From positions 2,740,607 to 2,804,606 of the forward strand of contig NZ_CP039650.1 in NCBI RefSeq assembly GCF_004923315.1: a DNA stretch of 64,000 nt. Reading direction: 5' to 3'. Shown one piece after another: positions 34,068 to 43,700 of the stretch. The notes beneath the pieces were generated by a model. That model was given only the letters and a program-made list of their open reading frames with translations, had not been told where the DNA came from and did no database searches. The DNA is from Azospirillum sp. TSA2s (GTDB lineage Bacteria > Pseudomonadota > Alphaproteobacteria > Azospirillales > Azospirillaceae). How positions within the stretch are numbered: position 1 is the first letter of the stretch; every line of letters begins with the position of its first letter. The translations under genes were made by a program, and so were the position numbers.

Positions 34068-34423
34068 TGGCCCGCCGCGGCCGCGGTCGGCGCCGGGGGC
34101 GGTGTCACGTCGGTGCCGGGCGTGAAGGGCGCGCCGCCATTGTCGGTGGCGCCGACGCCGATCGCGACGATGCGGTCGGCGACCTCATGTTCGAAGAAGT
34201 CGGTCAGCTTGCCCAGCATGAAGGGCATCAGCAGGATGCTGAGACCGAAGACCAGCAGCACCTTCGGCACCATGGCGAGGGTCTGCTCGCTGATCTGGGT
34301 AACCGCCTGGAAGATGGAGATGACGGTGCCGACCGCCATCATGATGACCAGAATCGGCCCGCAGACCATCACCAGCGTGACGATGGACGTGCGGCAGAGT
34401 TCGATGACTTCGGTCTCGTTCAT
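34064..34423 (-). CDS. fliQ: Flagellar export apparatus protein FliQ, with C-terminal extension
   Basis: A 119-residue protein. Residues 1-88 are a normal two-helix FliQ (MNETEVIELCRTSIVTLV, FQAVTQISEQTLAMVPK). The last 31 residues are an extra Gly/Pro/Thr/Ala-rich tail, absent from the typical 88-90 residue family member and probably disordered. Overlap with fliR by 4 bases fixes the stop. Confidence 0.96.
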   Translation of the reverse strand: MNETEVIELCRTSIVTLVMVCGPILVIMMAVGTVISIFQAVTQISEQTLAMVPKVLLVFGLSILLMPFMLGKLTDFFEHEVADRIVAIGVGATDNGGAPFTPGTDVTPPPAPTAAAAGQ

Positions 34424-34465
34424 GACGACTGGTTCAGAACGGCGGAGGGTGCGAAACGGACGCCG

Positions 34466-34765
34466 TCACATCGGCATGCGCAGGATTTCCTGATAGGCGT
34501 TCAGCACCTTGTCGCGCACGGCGGTGACGGTCTGCAGCGTCACCTCGGCATTGGTCACGGCCTGGACGACGTCGTTCAGGTCCGCCTTGCCGACGGCCGC
34601 CATGGCCGACATGTCCTCGCTCTTCTTCAGGGTGCCGATGCTTTCCTTGGCCGCCTGTTCCAGCACATCGCCGAAGGAGAGGCCGTCGCGCGCGGCCATG
34701 CCGGAGCCGGTCGTCTTGGCGGCGGTGGTGGCGTAGGCCGCGGCGGCGTTCAGCGGATTGATCAT
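34466..34765 (-). CDS. fliE: Flagellar hook-basal body complex protein FliE
   Basis: A 99-residue protein whose C-terminal half carries the FliE signature (DLNDVVQAVTNAEVTLQTVTAVRDKVLNAYQEILRMPM). FliE links the MS ring to the rod. Length is normal. It follows flgC by 52 bases and precedes fliQ by 42. Confidence 0.96.
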   Translation of the reverse strand: MINPLNAAAAYATTAAKTTGSGMAARDGLSFGDVLEQAAKESIGTLKKSEDMSAMAAVGKADLNDVVQAVTNAEVTLQTVTAVRDKVLNAYQEILRMPM

Positions 34766-34817
34766 GGCGGCGATTCCGGTCGGTCGGGAGGTTCAGGGGC
34801 GTTTGCGCGGGACGAGA

Positions 34818-35228
34818 TCAGGCGCGCAGGATGTCGATGGTGCGGGTCAGCATCTGGCGCGCGGTGTCGATGGCCGACAGGTTGGCTTCGTAGCTGCGCT
34901 GGGCCTCGCGCATGTCCATCGCCTCGACCACCGAATTGACGTTGGGCATCAGCACATAGCCGTCGGCGTCGGCCGACGGGTGGGAGGGATCGTAGCGGCG
35001 CTGGAAATCGCTCTTGTCCACATCGACCTTGGCGACGCGGACCTTGTCGACGTCCATCGCGCGGTCCAGCTCGTTCTTGAAGATGACCGTCTTGCGGCGG
35101 TAGGGCAGATCGCCCGGCGTTTCCGCGGTGGTGTTGGCGTTCGCCAGATTCTCCGAGATGACCTTCAGGCGCGTGCCCTGCGCCTTCATGCCGGAGGCGG
35201 AAACCGCCATCGACTTGTAGAGATCCAT
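34818..35228 (-). CDS. flgC: Flagellar proximal rod protein FlgC
   Basis: A 136-residue rod protein with the N-terminal Flg_bb_rod motif (SASGMKAQGTRLKVISENLANANTT) and the family C-terminal helix (VEAMDMREAQRSYEANLSAI). The central HPSADADGYVLMPNVN is also typical. GGAGGCGG lies just upstream of the start. Confidence 0.97.
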   Translation of the reverse strand: MDLYKSMAVSASGMKAQGTRLKVISENLANANTTAETPGDLPYRRKTVIFKNELDRAMDVDKVRVAKVDVDKSDFQRRYDPSHPSADADGYVLMPNVNSVVEAMDMREAQRSYEANLSAIDTARQMLTRTIDILRA

Positions 35229-35285
35229 CGCACCGCCTCCTCAAAAACCCGCCGGCAAATCCAAGCCAATCAACTGCCCGGCCGA

Positions 35286-35690
35286 TCAACTGCCCGAGCG
35301 GATCGCCGACTTGATCATCGCCACCTGTTTTTTGTACAGGTTGGTGATGGTCTGGTAATCCATCGAATTCTGGCTCATCCGCATCATCTGGTCTTCCAGG
35401 ACGACGTTGTTGCCGTCCGGCGCCGTCTCGTACGGATCACGCACCTTCTGTTCCTGCGCCATGCCGCCGGGACCGCGGGATCCTGCCAGATGGGACGCGT
35501 TGGTCGCCACCGGGGTCAGCCGCCGGCTGTCGCCAAGGGCGTCGCGGAAGGTGAAGGGCTTCAGGTCGCGGCCCTTGTACTCCGGCGTGTCGGCGTTGGC
35601 GATGTTCTGCGAGATGACTTCCTGACGCTGGGTCAGCCAGTCCATCTTGCGCGACATCAGTTTGAAGATGCCGAGATTACCGAGGTCCAT
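35286..35690 (-). CDS. flgB: Flagellar proximal rod protein FlgB
   Basis: A 134-residue rod protein with the motif MDWLTQRQEVISQNIANADTPEYKGRDLKPFTF and the C-terminal NSMDYQTITNLYKKQVAMIKSAI. ATG 35690 gives the family length; an in-frame ATG at 35744 adds a Gly/Arg-rich stretch with no support. As first gene of the operon its promoter lies in 35691-35884, shared with the divergent export-switch gene; no clear sigma-54 box was seen there. Confidence 0.95.
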   Translation of the reverse strand: MDLGNLGIFKLMSRKMDWLTQRQEVISQNIANADTPEYKGRDLKPFTFRDALGDSRRLTPVATNASHLAGSRGPGGMAQEQKVRDPYETAPDGNNVVLEDQMMRMSQNSMDYQTITNLYKKQVAMIKSAIRSGS

Positions 35691-35884
35691 GGCCCTGATC
35701 CCGCCCCAATGCCGCCGAACGCTGCCCAGGCCGGGCATCGTCACAGCCTCCGATGGTCGCCCGTTTGCGTTAACGAAGGATGAATCCCTGCAGGTGGAAC
35801 CGCGCAGACACCCCGCCTTTACAGTTCGTTAAGCCTACCGGTCCAGGATGCGGCGCAGGAAGGACCCTTCGATAAGGCCGCCTG

Positions 35885-36244
35885 TTGTCCGCGCAAGCCC
35901 GCCCTCCCGCCTCACCGCCAGCCGGCAAGAGGCCGTCCCCTGCCCGGCGGCCGGTCGCGGTTGCGCTGAAATACCAACTGGGGACGGAGACGCTGCCGCG
36001 GATCGTCGCCACCGGCAAGGGAACGGTCGCGGAGCAGATCCTGGAGGTTGCCTTCGCCAACGGCGTTAAGGTGCGCGAGGACGCCGATCTGGTCGAGATC
36101 CTGTCCGCCATCGAGGTCGACAGCGACATCCCCGTTGAGGCCATCGCCGCGGTGGCGGAAATTCTCGCTTATGTCTACCGCGCCAACGGCACGATGCCGT
36201 CGGAGCCGCACTCCGAGGACATCGTCGAGGAGGACAAGCCGTGA
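35885..36244 (+). CDS. FlhB C-terminal-domain homologue (FlhX-like)
   Basis: A 119-residue soluble protein resembling only the cytoplasmic C-terminal part of FlhB after the cleavage site: VAVALKYQLGTETLPRIVATGKG, then DIPVEAIAAVAEILAYVYRANG. It has no transmembrane helices and no NPTH. Similar small proteins (FlhX-like) occur beside flagellar genes and can in some bacteria replace the cleaved FlhB fragment. The start is a TTG at 35885, as no ATG or GTG fits before the domain. Its stop overlaps the next GTG (GTGA), so the two are coupled. Confidence 0.85.
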   Translation: MSAQARPPASPPAGKRPSPARRPVAVALKYQLGTETLPRIVATGKGTVAEQILEVAFANGVKVREDADLVEILSAIEVDSDIPVEAIAAVAEILAYVYRANGTMPSEPHSEDIVEEDKP

Positions 36245-36654
36245 CCCGTCCGCCAACCGCCTCCCCTTCGCCCGAAAGCACCGAGTCGGCCGGCCGGATC
36301 GCGGACCGGGCGGTGGCTCTGGGTGCAACGCTCGACGATGCGCGCGCGCAGGCCGAGGCCGGGGTGCTGATCGACCTCGCCGGGCTGGAGGAGCGCGTCG
36401 CCCATCTTTGCCTCGCCGCCGAAGCCCTGCCGCGGGGGGAGGCGCGGACCCTGCTCGGCCCGCTCGGCGATCTGGTTGCGGCGCTGGCGCCGCTGGCCGC
36501 CGCGCTGACCGACCAGCAGGCCCGGCGGGAGGAGACCATCGCCGCCGCGCTGGCCGGCCGCGACGATCCGCACACTGCCCGTCAGCGCGCCGCCGCCGCC
36601 TATGGCCGCAACGGCGTCCCGGCCGCTCCGGGCCGTCCCGACGATACGCCCTGA
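36241..36654 (+). CDS. Small helical protein of the flagellar cluster, unknown function
   Basis: A 137-residue Ala-rich helical protein starting with GTG at 36241, overlapping the FlhX-like stop by 4 bases. It contains GVLIDLAGLEERVAHLCLAAEALP and GPLGDLVAALAPLAAAL. No domain is recognised. Position between the FlhX-like gene and fliO implies a flagellar role. Confidence 0.7.
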   Translation: MTRPPTASPSPESTESAGRIADRAVALGATLDDARAQAEAGVLIDLAGLEERVAHLCLAAEALPRGEARTLLGPLGDLVAALAPLAAALTDQQARREETIAAALAGRDDPHTARQRAAAAYGRNGVPAAPGRPDDTP

Positions 36655-36675
36655 TACAGAAAGCCTGCCGTTTCC

Positions 36676-37014
36676 ATGGATCTCGACCAGTATATCCGTT
36701 TCCTGATGGCGCTCGTCTTCGTGGTGGCGCTCATCATGGTCGTCGCCTGGGTGATGCGCCGGGTCGGCATGGCCGGCGGCACCGTGCGCGGACGCGCCCG
36801 CCAGCGCCGGCTGAGCGTGGTGGAGGCGCTGCCGATCGACGCCAAGCGGCGGCTGATCCTGGTCCGCCGCGACGACCGCGAGCATCTGATCCTGCTGAGC
36901 GCCAACGGCGACCTGCTGGTTGACAGCGCCCCCGCCGGGGGATTCGACACGGCGCTCGCGGGAACGGCGGATGCCCCCGCCGCGTCCGCACCGGCCGGGA
37001 GCCAGCCGCGATGA
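36676..37014 (+). CDS. fliO: Flagellar biosynthesis protein FliO
   Basis: A 112-residue protein with one N-terminal transmembrane helix (about residues 8-27) and a cytoplasmic domain with the FliO pattern RLSVVEALPIDAKRRLILVRRDDREHLILL. FliO assists assembly of the FliP ring. Its stop overlaps the fliP start (ATGA). Confidence 0.93.
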   Translation: MDLDQYIRFLMALVFVVALIMVVAWVMRRVGMAGGTVRGRARQRRLSVVEALPIDAKRRLILVRRDDREHLILLSANGDLLVDSAPAGGFDTALAGTADAPAASAPAGSQPR

Positions 37015-37799
37015 CGGGGGCCGTCCTGGGGCGCGTGGGATCCTGGTGGAAGCCGGCAGCCGCCGGGCTGGCGCTGGCGCTCGCCGTCGGGGTGGCGCTG
37101 GGGCTGAGCGCCGGGCCGGCGCTGGCGCAGAGCCTGACCTTCGACCTGGGCGATGCCGGCGGCACCGCCACCGGCCGCATCGTCCAGACCATCGGCCTGA
37201 TCACGGTGCTGTCGCTGGCGCCGTCGATCCTCATCATGATGACGGCCTTCACCCGCATCGTCATCGTGCTGTCCTTCCTGCGCAATGCGCTGGGCGTGCA
37301 GCAGGTGCCGCCGACCACAGTGATGATGTCGCTGGCGCTGTTCCTGACCTTCTTCGTCATGGCCCCGGTGTTCGAGCGCAGCTACACCCAGGGCATCCAG
37401 CCGCTGATGAACCAGGAAATCGACGAGATGGAGGCGTTCCGCCGCACGGTGGCGCCCTTGCGCGATTTCATGCTGCATCACACCAGCGAGAAGGACCTGC
37501 GCCTGTTCATGGACATGGCCCGCCTGCAGAATGTGCAGGAGCCGAACGACATGCCGCTGCACGTCCTGGTCCCGGCCTTCATGATTTCGGAGATCAAGCG
37601 CGGGTTCGAGATCGGCTTCCTGCTGTTCCTGCCCTTCCTCATCATCGACATGGTGGTGTCATCCATCCTGATGTCGATGGGCATGATGATGCTGCCGCCG
37701 ACCATGGTCGCCATCCCGTTCAAGATCATCTTCTTCGTGCTGGTCGACGGGTGGTATCTGATCGCCGGATCGCTGGCCCGCAGCTTCGGAACGCTCTGA
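37011..37799 (+). CDS. fliP: Flagellar export apparatus protein FliP
   Basis: A 262-residue protein with a signal peptide (to about residue 40) and the FliP core: PSILIMMTAFTRIVIVLSFLRNALGVQQVPP, FLPFLIIDMVVSSILMSMGMMMLPP and a C-terminal FVLVDGWYLIAGSL. FliP is the main ring of the flagellar type III export gate. It is last in its operon and is followed by a long stem-loop at 37825-37892. Confidence 0.97.
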   Translation: MTGAVLGRVGSWWKPAAAGLALALAVGVALGLSAGPALAQSLTFDLGDAGGTATGRIVQTIGLITVLSLAPSILIMMTAFTRIVIVLSFLRNALGVQQVPPTTVMMSLALFLTFFVMAPVFERSYTQGIQPLMNQEIDEMEAFRRTVAPLRDFMLHHTSEKDLRLFMDMARLQNVQEPNDMPLHVLVPAFMISEIKRGFEIGFLLFLPFLIIDMVVSSILMSMGMMMLPPTMVAIPFKIIFFVLVDGWYLIAGSLARSFGTL

Positions 37800-37824
37800 A
37801 CTTGCCCGCATAGCGCGAACAGCC

Positions 37825-37892
37825 CTGCGCACTTCGTCGCAGCCCCCGGGCTTGGCCTTCGCGGCGCAAGCCCGCGCTGGCGTTGTGCGCAG
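37825..37892 (+). other. Long imperfect stem-loop between fliP and kup
   Basis: CTGCGCAC (37825-37832) pairs with GTGCGCAG (37885-37892), and further in CGGGCTTG (37847-37854) pairs with CAAGCCCG (37867-37874). The intervening arms are partly complementary. The stem could be a terminator for fliP or a mobile palindromic element. No T tract. Confidence 0.6.
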
Positions 37893-38059
37893 TAAGCGCG
37901 TATGAGGAAAGGCGATGTGCGTCGGTGGGATGATTGGCAAGGACGCCGATCCCGCCGGATGGATCCGACCGTTCGCAGCCGCCGAAGGGGCGACGGGCCG
38001 GGACATCGCCGCGATGGGCGCCATCGAACGACGGACCAACTTCGGACCGCAATCACTGC

Positions 38060-39958
38060 ATGACTGATACCGCTTTGAAGGCCGCGCCGCCCGACTCCGG
38101 CAAGCTCGCGACGCTGACCCTGGGTGCCCTCGGTGTCGTCTATGGCGACATCGGCACCAGCCCGCTCTACACGCTGCGAGAATGCTTCGCCGGCGAGCAT
38201 GGGCTCGCCCTGACCCACGACAATGTCCTGGGCATCATGTCGCTGGTGTTCTGGGCCCTGGTGATGGTCGTGACCGTCAAATATGTGGGCTTCGTCATGC
38301 GGGCCGACAACAAGGGCGAGGGCGGAATCCTCTCGCTTCTGGCGCTGGCGTCCAAGACGCGGCCGGATGCGTCGGGCAAGCTGACCATCCTGACGGCGCT
38401 CGGCCTGTTCGGCGCCTCGCTGTTCTACGGCGACGGCATGATCACCCCGGCCATGTCCGTGCTGTCGGCGGTCGAGGGGCTGGGCGTGGCGGAACCGGCG
38501 CTGGAGTCGGCGGTGGTGCCGCTGACCGTCGCCATCCTGATCGCCCTGTTCGCCATCCAGAGCCACGGCACCTCGCGCGTCGGCGCGCTGTTCGGTCCGA
38601 TCATGCTGGCGTGGTTCTCCACGCTCGGCATCCTGGGCCTGCTGGAGGTGATCCGGCAGCCGAGCGTGCTGGTCGCCTTCAACCCCTACTATGCCATCGC
38701 CTTCTTCGCCGAGCATGGCGTCGCCGGCTTCCTGGTGCTGGGCGCGGTGGTGCTGGCGGTGACCGGCGGCGAGGCGCTCTATGCCGACATGGGCCATTTC
38801 GGCCGCCGCCCGATCCAGGTCGCGTGGCTGGCGGTTGTGTTGCCGGGCCTGCTGCTGAACTATCTGGGCCAGTGCGCGCTTCTGCTGAACGACCCGACGG
38901 CGGTGCGCAGCCCCTTCTACCTGCTGGCGCCGGAGTGGGGGCTCTACCCGCTGATCGGCCTGTCCACCGCCGCCACCGTCATCGCCAGCCAGGCGGTGAT
39001 CTCCGGCGTCTTCTCGCTGACCCGGCAGGCGGTGCAGCTGGGCCTCTGCCCGCGCCTCGACATCCGCCACACCTCCAACGAGGAGGAGGGGCAGATCTAC
39101 ATTCCCCGCGCCAACTGGGGCCTGCTGGCCGCGGTGCTGGGGCTGGTGCTGGTCTTCCAATCCTCCAGCCGTCTCGCCGCCGCCTATGGCATCGCGGTGA
39201 CCGGCGACATGATCATCACCACCACCCTGTTCCTTGTGGTGGCGCGGCGCCGCTGGAACTGGAGCCTGCCGCTCTGCTTCGCGGTCGGCGCGACCTTCCT
39301 GACGGTGGAGGTTTCCTTCTTCGCCGCCAACGCGGTGAAGATCCCCCATGGCGGCTGGGTGCCGCTGGTGATCGCCTGCGTCACGCTGGGGCTGATGTCG
39401 ACATGGCGCCGCGGCCGGGCCGTGCTGACCAAGCGGCTGGCCGAGGAATCGCTGCCGCTGGACGCCTTCATCCAGCGTCAGGCGAAGAAGGGCGACATCC
39501 AGCGGGTGAAGGGCACGGCGGTCTTCATGACCTCCAGTTCCAACACCGTGCCGATCGCCCTGCTGCACAACCTGAAGCACAATCAGGTCCTGCACGAGCG
39601 CATCGTCTTCGTCACCGTGGTGGTGGAGGATGTGCCGCGCGTCCCCGCCAAGGACCGCGTGGTGGTGGAGGGGTTGGCCGACGGCTTCTACCGCATCACC
39701 GTGCGCTACGGCTTCTCGCAGGAACCGAACATCCCCAAGGCGCTGCGCCTGTGCAAGGCCTTCGGGCTAGAGTTCGACGTGATGGCGACCTCCTTCTTCC
39801 TGGGCCGGGAGACGCTGATCCCACAGATGAACTCCCAGATGGCGCTGTGGCGGGAGAAGCTGTTCGTGGTGATGTCCCGCACCTCCGTCAGTGCCACCGA
39901 CTTCTTCAAGCTGCCGCCCAACCGCGTGGTGGAGCTGGGGACGCAGGTGCAGCTCTAG
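38060..39958 (+). CDS. kup: Low-affinity potassium transporter Kup
   Basis: A 632-residue protein with about twelve transmembrane helices and a soluble C-terminal domain, the usual Kup size. Signature LGALGVVYGDIGTSPLYTLRECF begins at about residue 22; FGRRPIQVAWLAVVLPGLLLNYLGQCALLL is in the middle. It imports K+ with protons. ATG 38060 is preferred; an in-frame TTG at 37934 would add 42 Pro/Arg-rich residues with no family counterpart. The ribosome site is weak. Confidence 0.96.
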   Translation: MTDTALKAAPPDSGKLATLTLGALGVVYGDIGTSPLYTLRECFAGEHGLALTHDNVLGIMSLVFWALVMVVTVKYVGFVMRADNKGEGGILSLLALASKTRPDASGKLTILTALGLFGASLFYGDGMITPAMSVLSAVEGLGVAEPALESAVVPLTVAILIALFAIQSHGTSRVGALFGPIMLAWFSTLGILGLLEVIRQPSVLVAFNPYYAIAFFAEHGVAGFLVLGAVVLAVTGGEALYADMGHFGRRPIQVAWLAVVLPGLLLNYLGQCALLLNDPTAVRSPFYLLAPEWGLYPLIGLSTAATVIASQAVISGVFSLTRQAVQLGLCPRLDIRHTSNEEEGQIYIPRANWGLLAAVLGLVLVFQSSSRLAAAYGIAVTGDMIITTTLFLVVARRRWNWSLPLCFAVGATFLTVEVSFFAANAVKIPHGGWVPLVIACVTLGLMSTWRRGRAVLTKRLAEESLPLDAFIQRQAKKGDIQRVKGTAVFMTSSSNTVPIALLHNLKHNQVLHERIVFVTVVVEDVPRVPAKDRVVVEGLADGFYRITVRYGFSQEPNIPKALRLCKAFGLEFDVMATSFFLGRETLIPQMNSQMALWREKLFVVMSRTSVSATDFFKLPPNRVVELGTQVQL

Positions 39959-40116
39959 CCGGCGGGAGGCAGCGGCCGCACCACCGGAGTATTGCCTCTT
40001 TCGCGCAAACAAAAATCGATGCCACGCACAGAATCTGCTGTGATCTGATCGGAAGCCTCCCCCGTAACGGTGTTGTGTCCGCGGGAAGCGGACCTTCACC
40101 GACAAGAGGGAATGCT

Positions 40117-40662
40117 ATGAAGAAGGTTGCCACCGTGGCGATCGCCACCCTTCTTTTTGCCGGTTGCGCCAATGCGGCCATGGAAAAGATGGTCGGCGGC
40201 GCGCCGATGTACCCCAGCAAGACCATCGTGGAGAATGCGTCCCAGTCCAAGGACCACACCACCCTCGTCGCCGCCGTGAAGGCCGCCGGGCTGGTCGACA
40301 CGCTGAACAGCAAGGGCCCCTTCACCGTATTCGCACCCACCAACGAGGCCTTCGCCGCCCTGCCCGCCGGCACCGTCGATACTCTGCTGAAGCCGGAGAA
40401 CAAGGCGCAGCTGACCAAGGTACTGACCTACCACGTCATTCCCGGCAAGCTGGACGCCAAGGACATCGTGGCCGACATCAAGAAGGGCAACGGCAAGGCG
40501 ATGCTGAAGACGGTGGAAGGCATGCCGCTGACCTTCACCCAGTCCGGCGATGCCGTGATGGTCGCCGATGCTTCCGGCAACATGGCGCGCGTCACCATCG
40601 CAAACGTCGAACAGTCCAACGGCGTCATCCACGTCATCGACAAGGTTCTGCTGCCGAAGTAA
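40117..40662 (+). CDS. Fasciclin-domain secreted protein
   Basis: A 181-residue protein: signal sequence MKKVATVAIATLLFAGC with a lipobox-like LFAGC, then one fasciclin (FAS1) domain with the H1 motif FTVFAPTNEAFAALP, the YHVIPGKL segment and a C-terminal VEQSNGVIHVIDKVLLPK. FAS1 proteins act in surface adhesion. Lipidation at Cys17 is possible, or cleavage after CANA. GAGGG precedes the ATG by 6 bases. Confidence 0.94.
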   Translation: MKKVATVAIATLLFAGCANAAMEKMVGGAPMYPSKTIVENASQSKDHTTLVAAVKAAGLVDTLNSKGPFTVFAPTNEAFAALPAGTVDTLLKPENKAQLTKVLTYHVIPGKLDAKDIVADIKKGNGKAMLKTVEGMPLTFTQSGDAVMVADASGNMARVTIANVEQSNGVIHVIDKVLLPK

Positions 40663-40744
40663 CTGCCCAAGGCTGTCGGCCCGGAGCGGGCGGCGGGGCG
40701 CCGCAATTCCCCGCAAGGCGTCCTGCCGTCTTATGAGGTCGGCT

Positions 40745-43700
40745 TTAGGAAGTCGGCTTATCGGCCGACTGCTTTCCGCCGCGATATTCCTTCAAAAACT
40801 TCTTGAACATATCCACTTCCGCGACGCGGGAGCGGATGGTGCCGACGTCGATCAGGCCCATCGCCTGTTCGGGGCGGGTCAGAATGCGGAAGGCGTCCTC
40901 ATTCGGCCCGCCCTTCATCGACCCTTCAAAATCCTTCTTCAGCAGGTTCAGCCCGTTGCCGTCGCCGGCCAGCGCCAGCGCCACCGCCCGGTTCAGCACC
41001 AGCTGCGACATGTTGGGGTCCAGCGGCTTGCCGGATGCGGGCGGCGGACCAATCACCTTGTTCAGGGCAAGCGCCGCCGCATCCCATTTCTGACCCTTCC
41101 ACGCGATGTCGACGCGCAGCAGGTTGGCGTTGGTGCTGTCGTCCTGGGCCAGAAGCTGCATCGCCTCGTCGCCGCGGTTCAGCTCGGCCAGCGCCTTGGC
41201 CTGCATCAGCCGCCGTTCGGCCGTCAGATCGGCCGGCAGTCCGGCGACATTGGACAGTTCCAGCGCCTTCAGCGCCTCTTCCGGCTTGTTGTCGAGCAGC
41301 CGGACGGAGGCCAGCCGCGTGCCGACCCGCGCCTTGTCCAGACCGGACAGGCGGTATTCCACCTGATGCTGCAGCAGGTCGGCCGCACGATTCAGCAGAT
41401 CGATGGAGATCAGCCGTTCCGCCAGCTGCCGGATGATCTCGTCGCCGGCCTCGCCCACCGGGGTCAGCTCGCGGAACTGGTCGTAGAGCTGCAGCGCGTC
41501 CAGCGTCGGCAGGCGCTGCGCCCCATCCTTGAACAGGTCGGCGAAGATGCGCGACATCTCCTTGGTGATCGCCTCGGCCCTGGGCGTGTCGGCGACCAGA
41601 GCCGCCGTTTCCTTCATCGTGTTGAAGCCCTTGGCATATTCGCCGCCGGCGATCAGCACCTCGCCCATGCGCGAGCGGATCTGCATCTCCAGATCGTCGC
41701 CGCGCCAGGTGAAGGTCAGGCCGGCCAGCTGCTCCGCCGCGGCGGTCGGCGACATCTTGCCTTCCGACAGCTCCAGATTGGTCAGCGCCAGCCCGGCCTT
41801 GGCGCGATAGAGCCGGTCATAGCTGTTGTAGGCAGCGGTCAGCTGTTCCCGCGCCTGATCGATCTCGCCGGTCTGGGCGAAGAGAAGGCCGCGCAGATAT
41901 TGCGTCTGCGGGTTTTCCTCCTGATCCGGGCCGCTGTGTTCGATCACGCGGTCGAACAGCCGCTTGGCGGTGGCGGAGTCGCGCGTCTCCAGCGCCGCTT
42001 CCGCCGCCCGCAGGCCGAGCTTCCCGATCATGGGTTCGGGGTAGCTGTTCAGGATCGGGCCGGACGCCTTGAAGCCGGCCATCGCCTTGGGCCAGTCGCG
42101 GCGGTCGGCGGCGATGGCGGCGCGCCACAGATTGGCTTCCGGATTGCCGGCCAGCGAGGGGATCGACAGGTCGGCCTCCGCCCCGTCGAGATCGCCGGTC
42201 AGCACGCGGGCGGCGCCGCGCAGCGCGCGGAACTCCGGCCAGCCCTCCAGATCAGGTTGGTTCTGCTGCAGCACGTCCAGCATGCCGAGCGTCTCCTGCC
42301 CGAAACCGTTGGCGAAATAGAACCGCGCGAGGTCGAGCTGCGCCTTCGGCCGCTCCGATTCCGGCGCATTGACGACGGCCAGCTGCAGATCCTGCCGCGC
42401 CTCGGTGAAATGGTCGAGATCGCCATGCTTCCAGGCCGGCAGGTTGAACAGGCGGCGGCCCTGCATCTGGGCGGGCGGCGCCTTCGGCGGCTCCATGGCG
42501 GACGAGGCGCCGCCGGCCGGCGGATTGACCGGAAGCGGTGCCGCGGCCAGCTGCGATGGAACCGGCTGGGGGGCGGATGCCGGAGATGGTGGCGGCGCAA
42601 CAGCCGGGTTGCCGGCATCGGCGGCCGGCGACAGGTGCAGCCCGCCGGCGGTGGTCAGCTCAACCCCCTCCTTGATCGCGCGCACCGTCACATTGTCGGA
42701 GATCGGCCGCACCACCACGCCTTGATAGGACGGCATGACTTCCAGGTCGGGGTAACGGTGCGGTTCGGGCACGCCCTGCCCCGGGCTGGGCAGCGGAACC
42801 ACCTGGATGCGGTCGCCGACGTCGGGATCGGCGAACTGCACGACGTTCGCCGCGTCGGGCGCGCGCACCAGCAGGCGGGCGCCGAGAAGGAAGTCAGGGT
42901 CGGGCTCCACCCGGAGATCGCCGGCGCTGCCCATGTTGGCCGGACGGGCGGAGGACAGGATGCGCCATGTGGTGCCCTGCCGTTCCACCGTCGGCCAGAC
43001 CATCGGGCCGATCTTGGTGCGGAACACGCTGCCGCCGGTCGCCGGTACCGGCTCAACCGCCCCCATCAGTTCGGAGCCCGGACCGCTGAGCTTGCCGGCG
43101 CCGATCGGCATGGGCCGGTCGAACACGACGTAGAGCTGGCCCGCCCGCGGATAGACGGCGATGGAGGCCGGTCCGCCGGTGTCGAAGGTCAGCACCGGTC
43201 CCTTCGGGCCTGCCGCCGGCTGGGCCTTGGCATCGACAGGCGCTGCGGGCGCGGCCTTCGCCTCCGCTGGCGGAACGCTGGGGGCAGCAGCATTGGCCGC
43301 AGAGTGGGGCGCCGCGGCATTGGCCGCGATGGCGGAGCGGTTGGAGGTCGCCGACGCCGTCGTGGGCGTGTCCCTGCCGCCTTCCCTGGCGGTATCCTTG
43401 GCCGGCGCCGGCTGGCTGCTTCCCTGGCTGCCGCCCTGCCCCGCAGCCGCCCCCTGGGAACCGGCGGCGGGCGGGGCGTCGCTCTTGGGCAGGCCGGCGC
43501 GGGAGCCGGGATTGCCGACGGACAGCACCACCGACTTGCCGGATGCGCTGTCGGTCACCTCGGCATCCTGCGGCACGGCCAGCGTCACCGCCAGCGCGCC
43601 ATCGGCCCGCCGATAGGATTCCACATTCCGGATGTTGCGCAACGCCGCCTTGGAAACGGCCGACAGGTCGGCGGTGCCGCCCTTGTCGAAGGCGACCGTC

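Noticed and set aside
29432..34493. Two very long plus-strand open frames opposite cckA and the flagellar export genes
   Set aside because: They cross several real genes on the other strand and carry low-complexity HQRD/QP-rich sequence.
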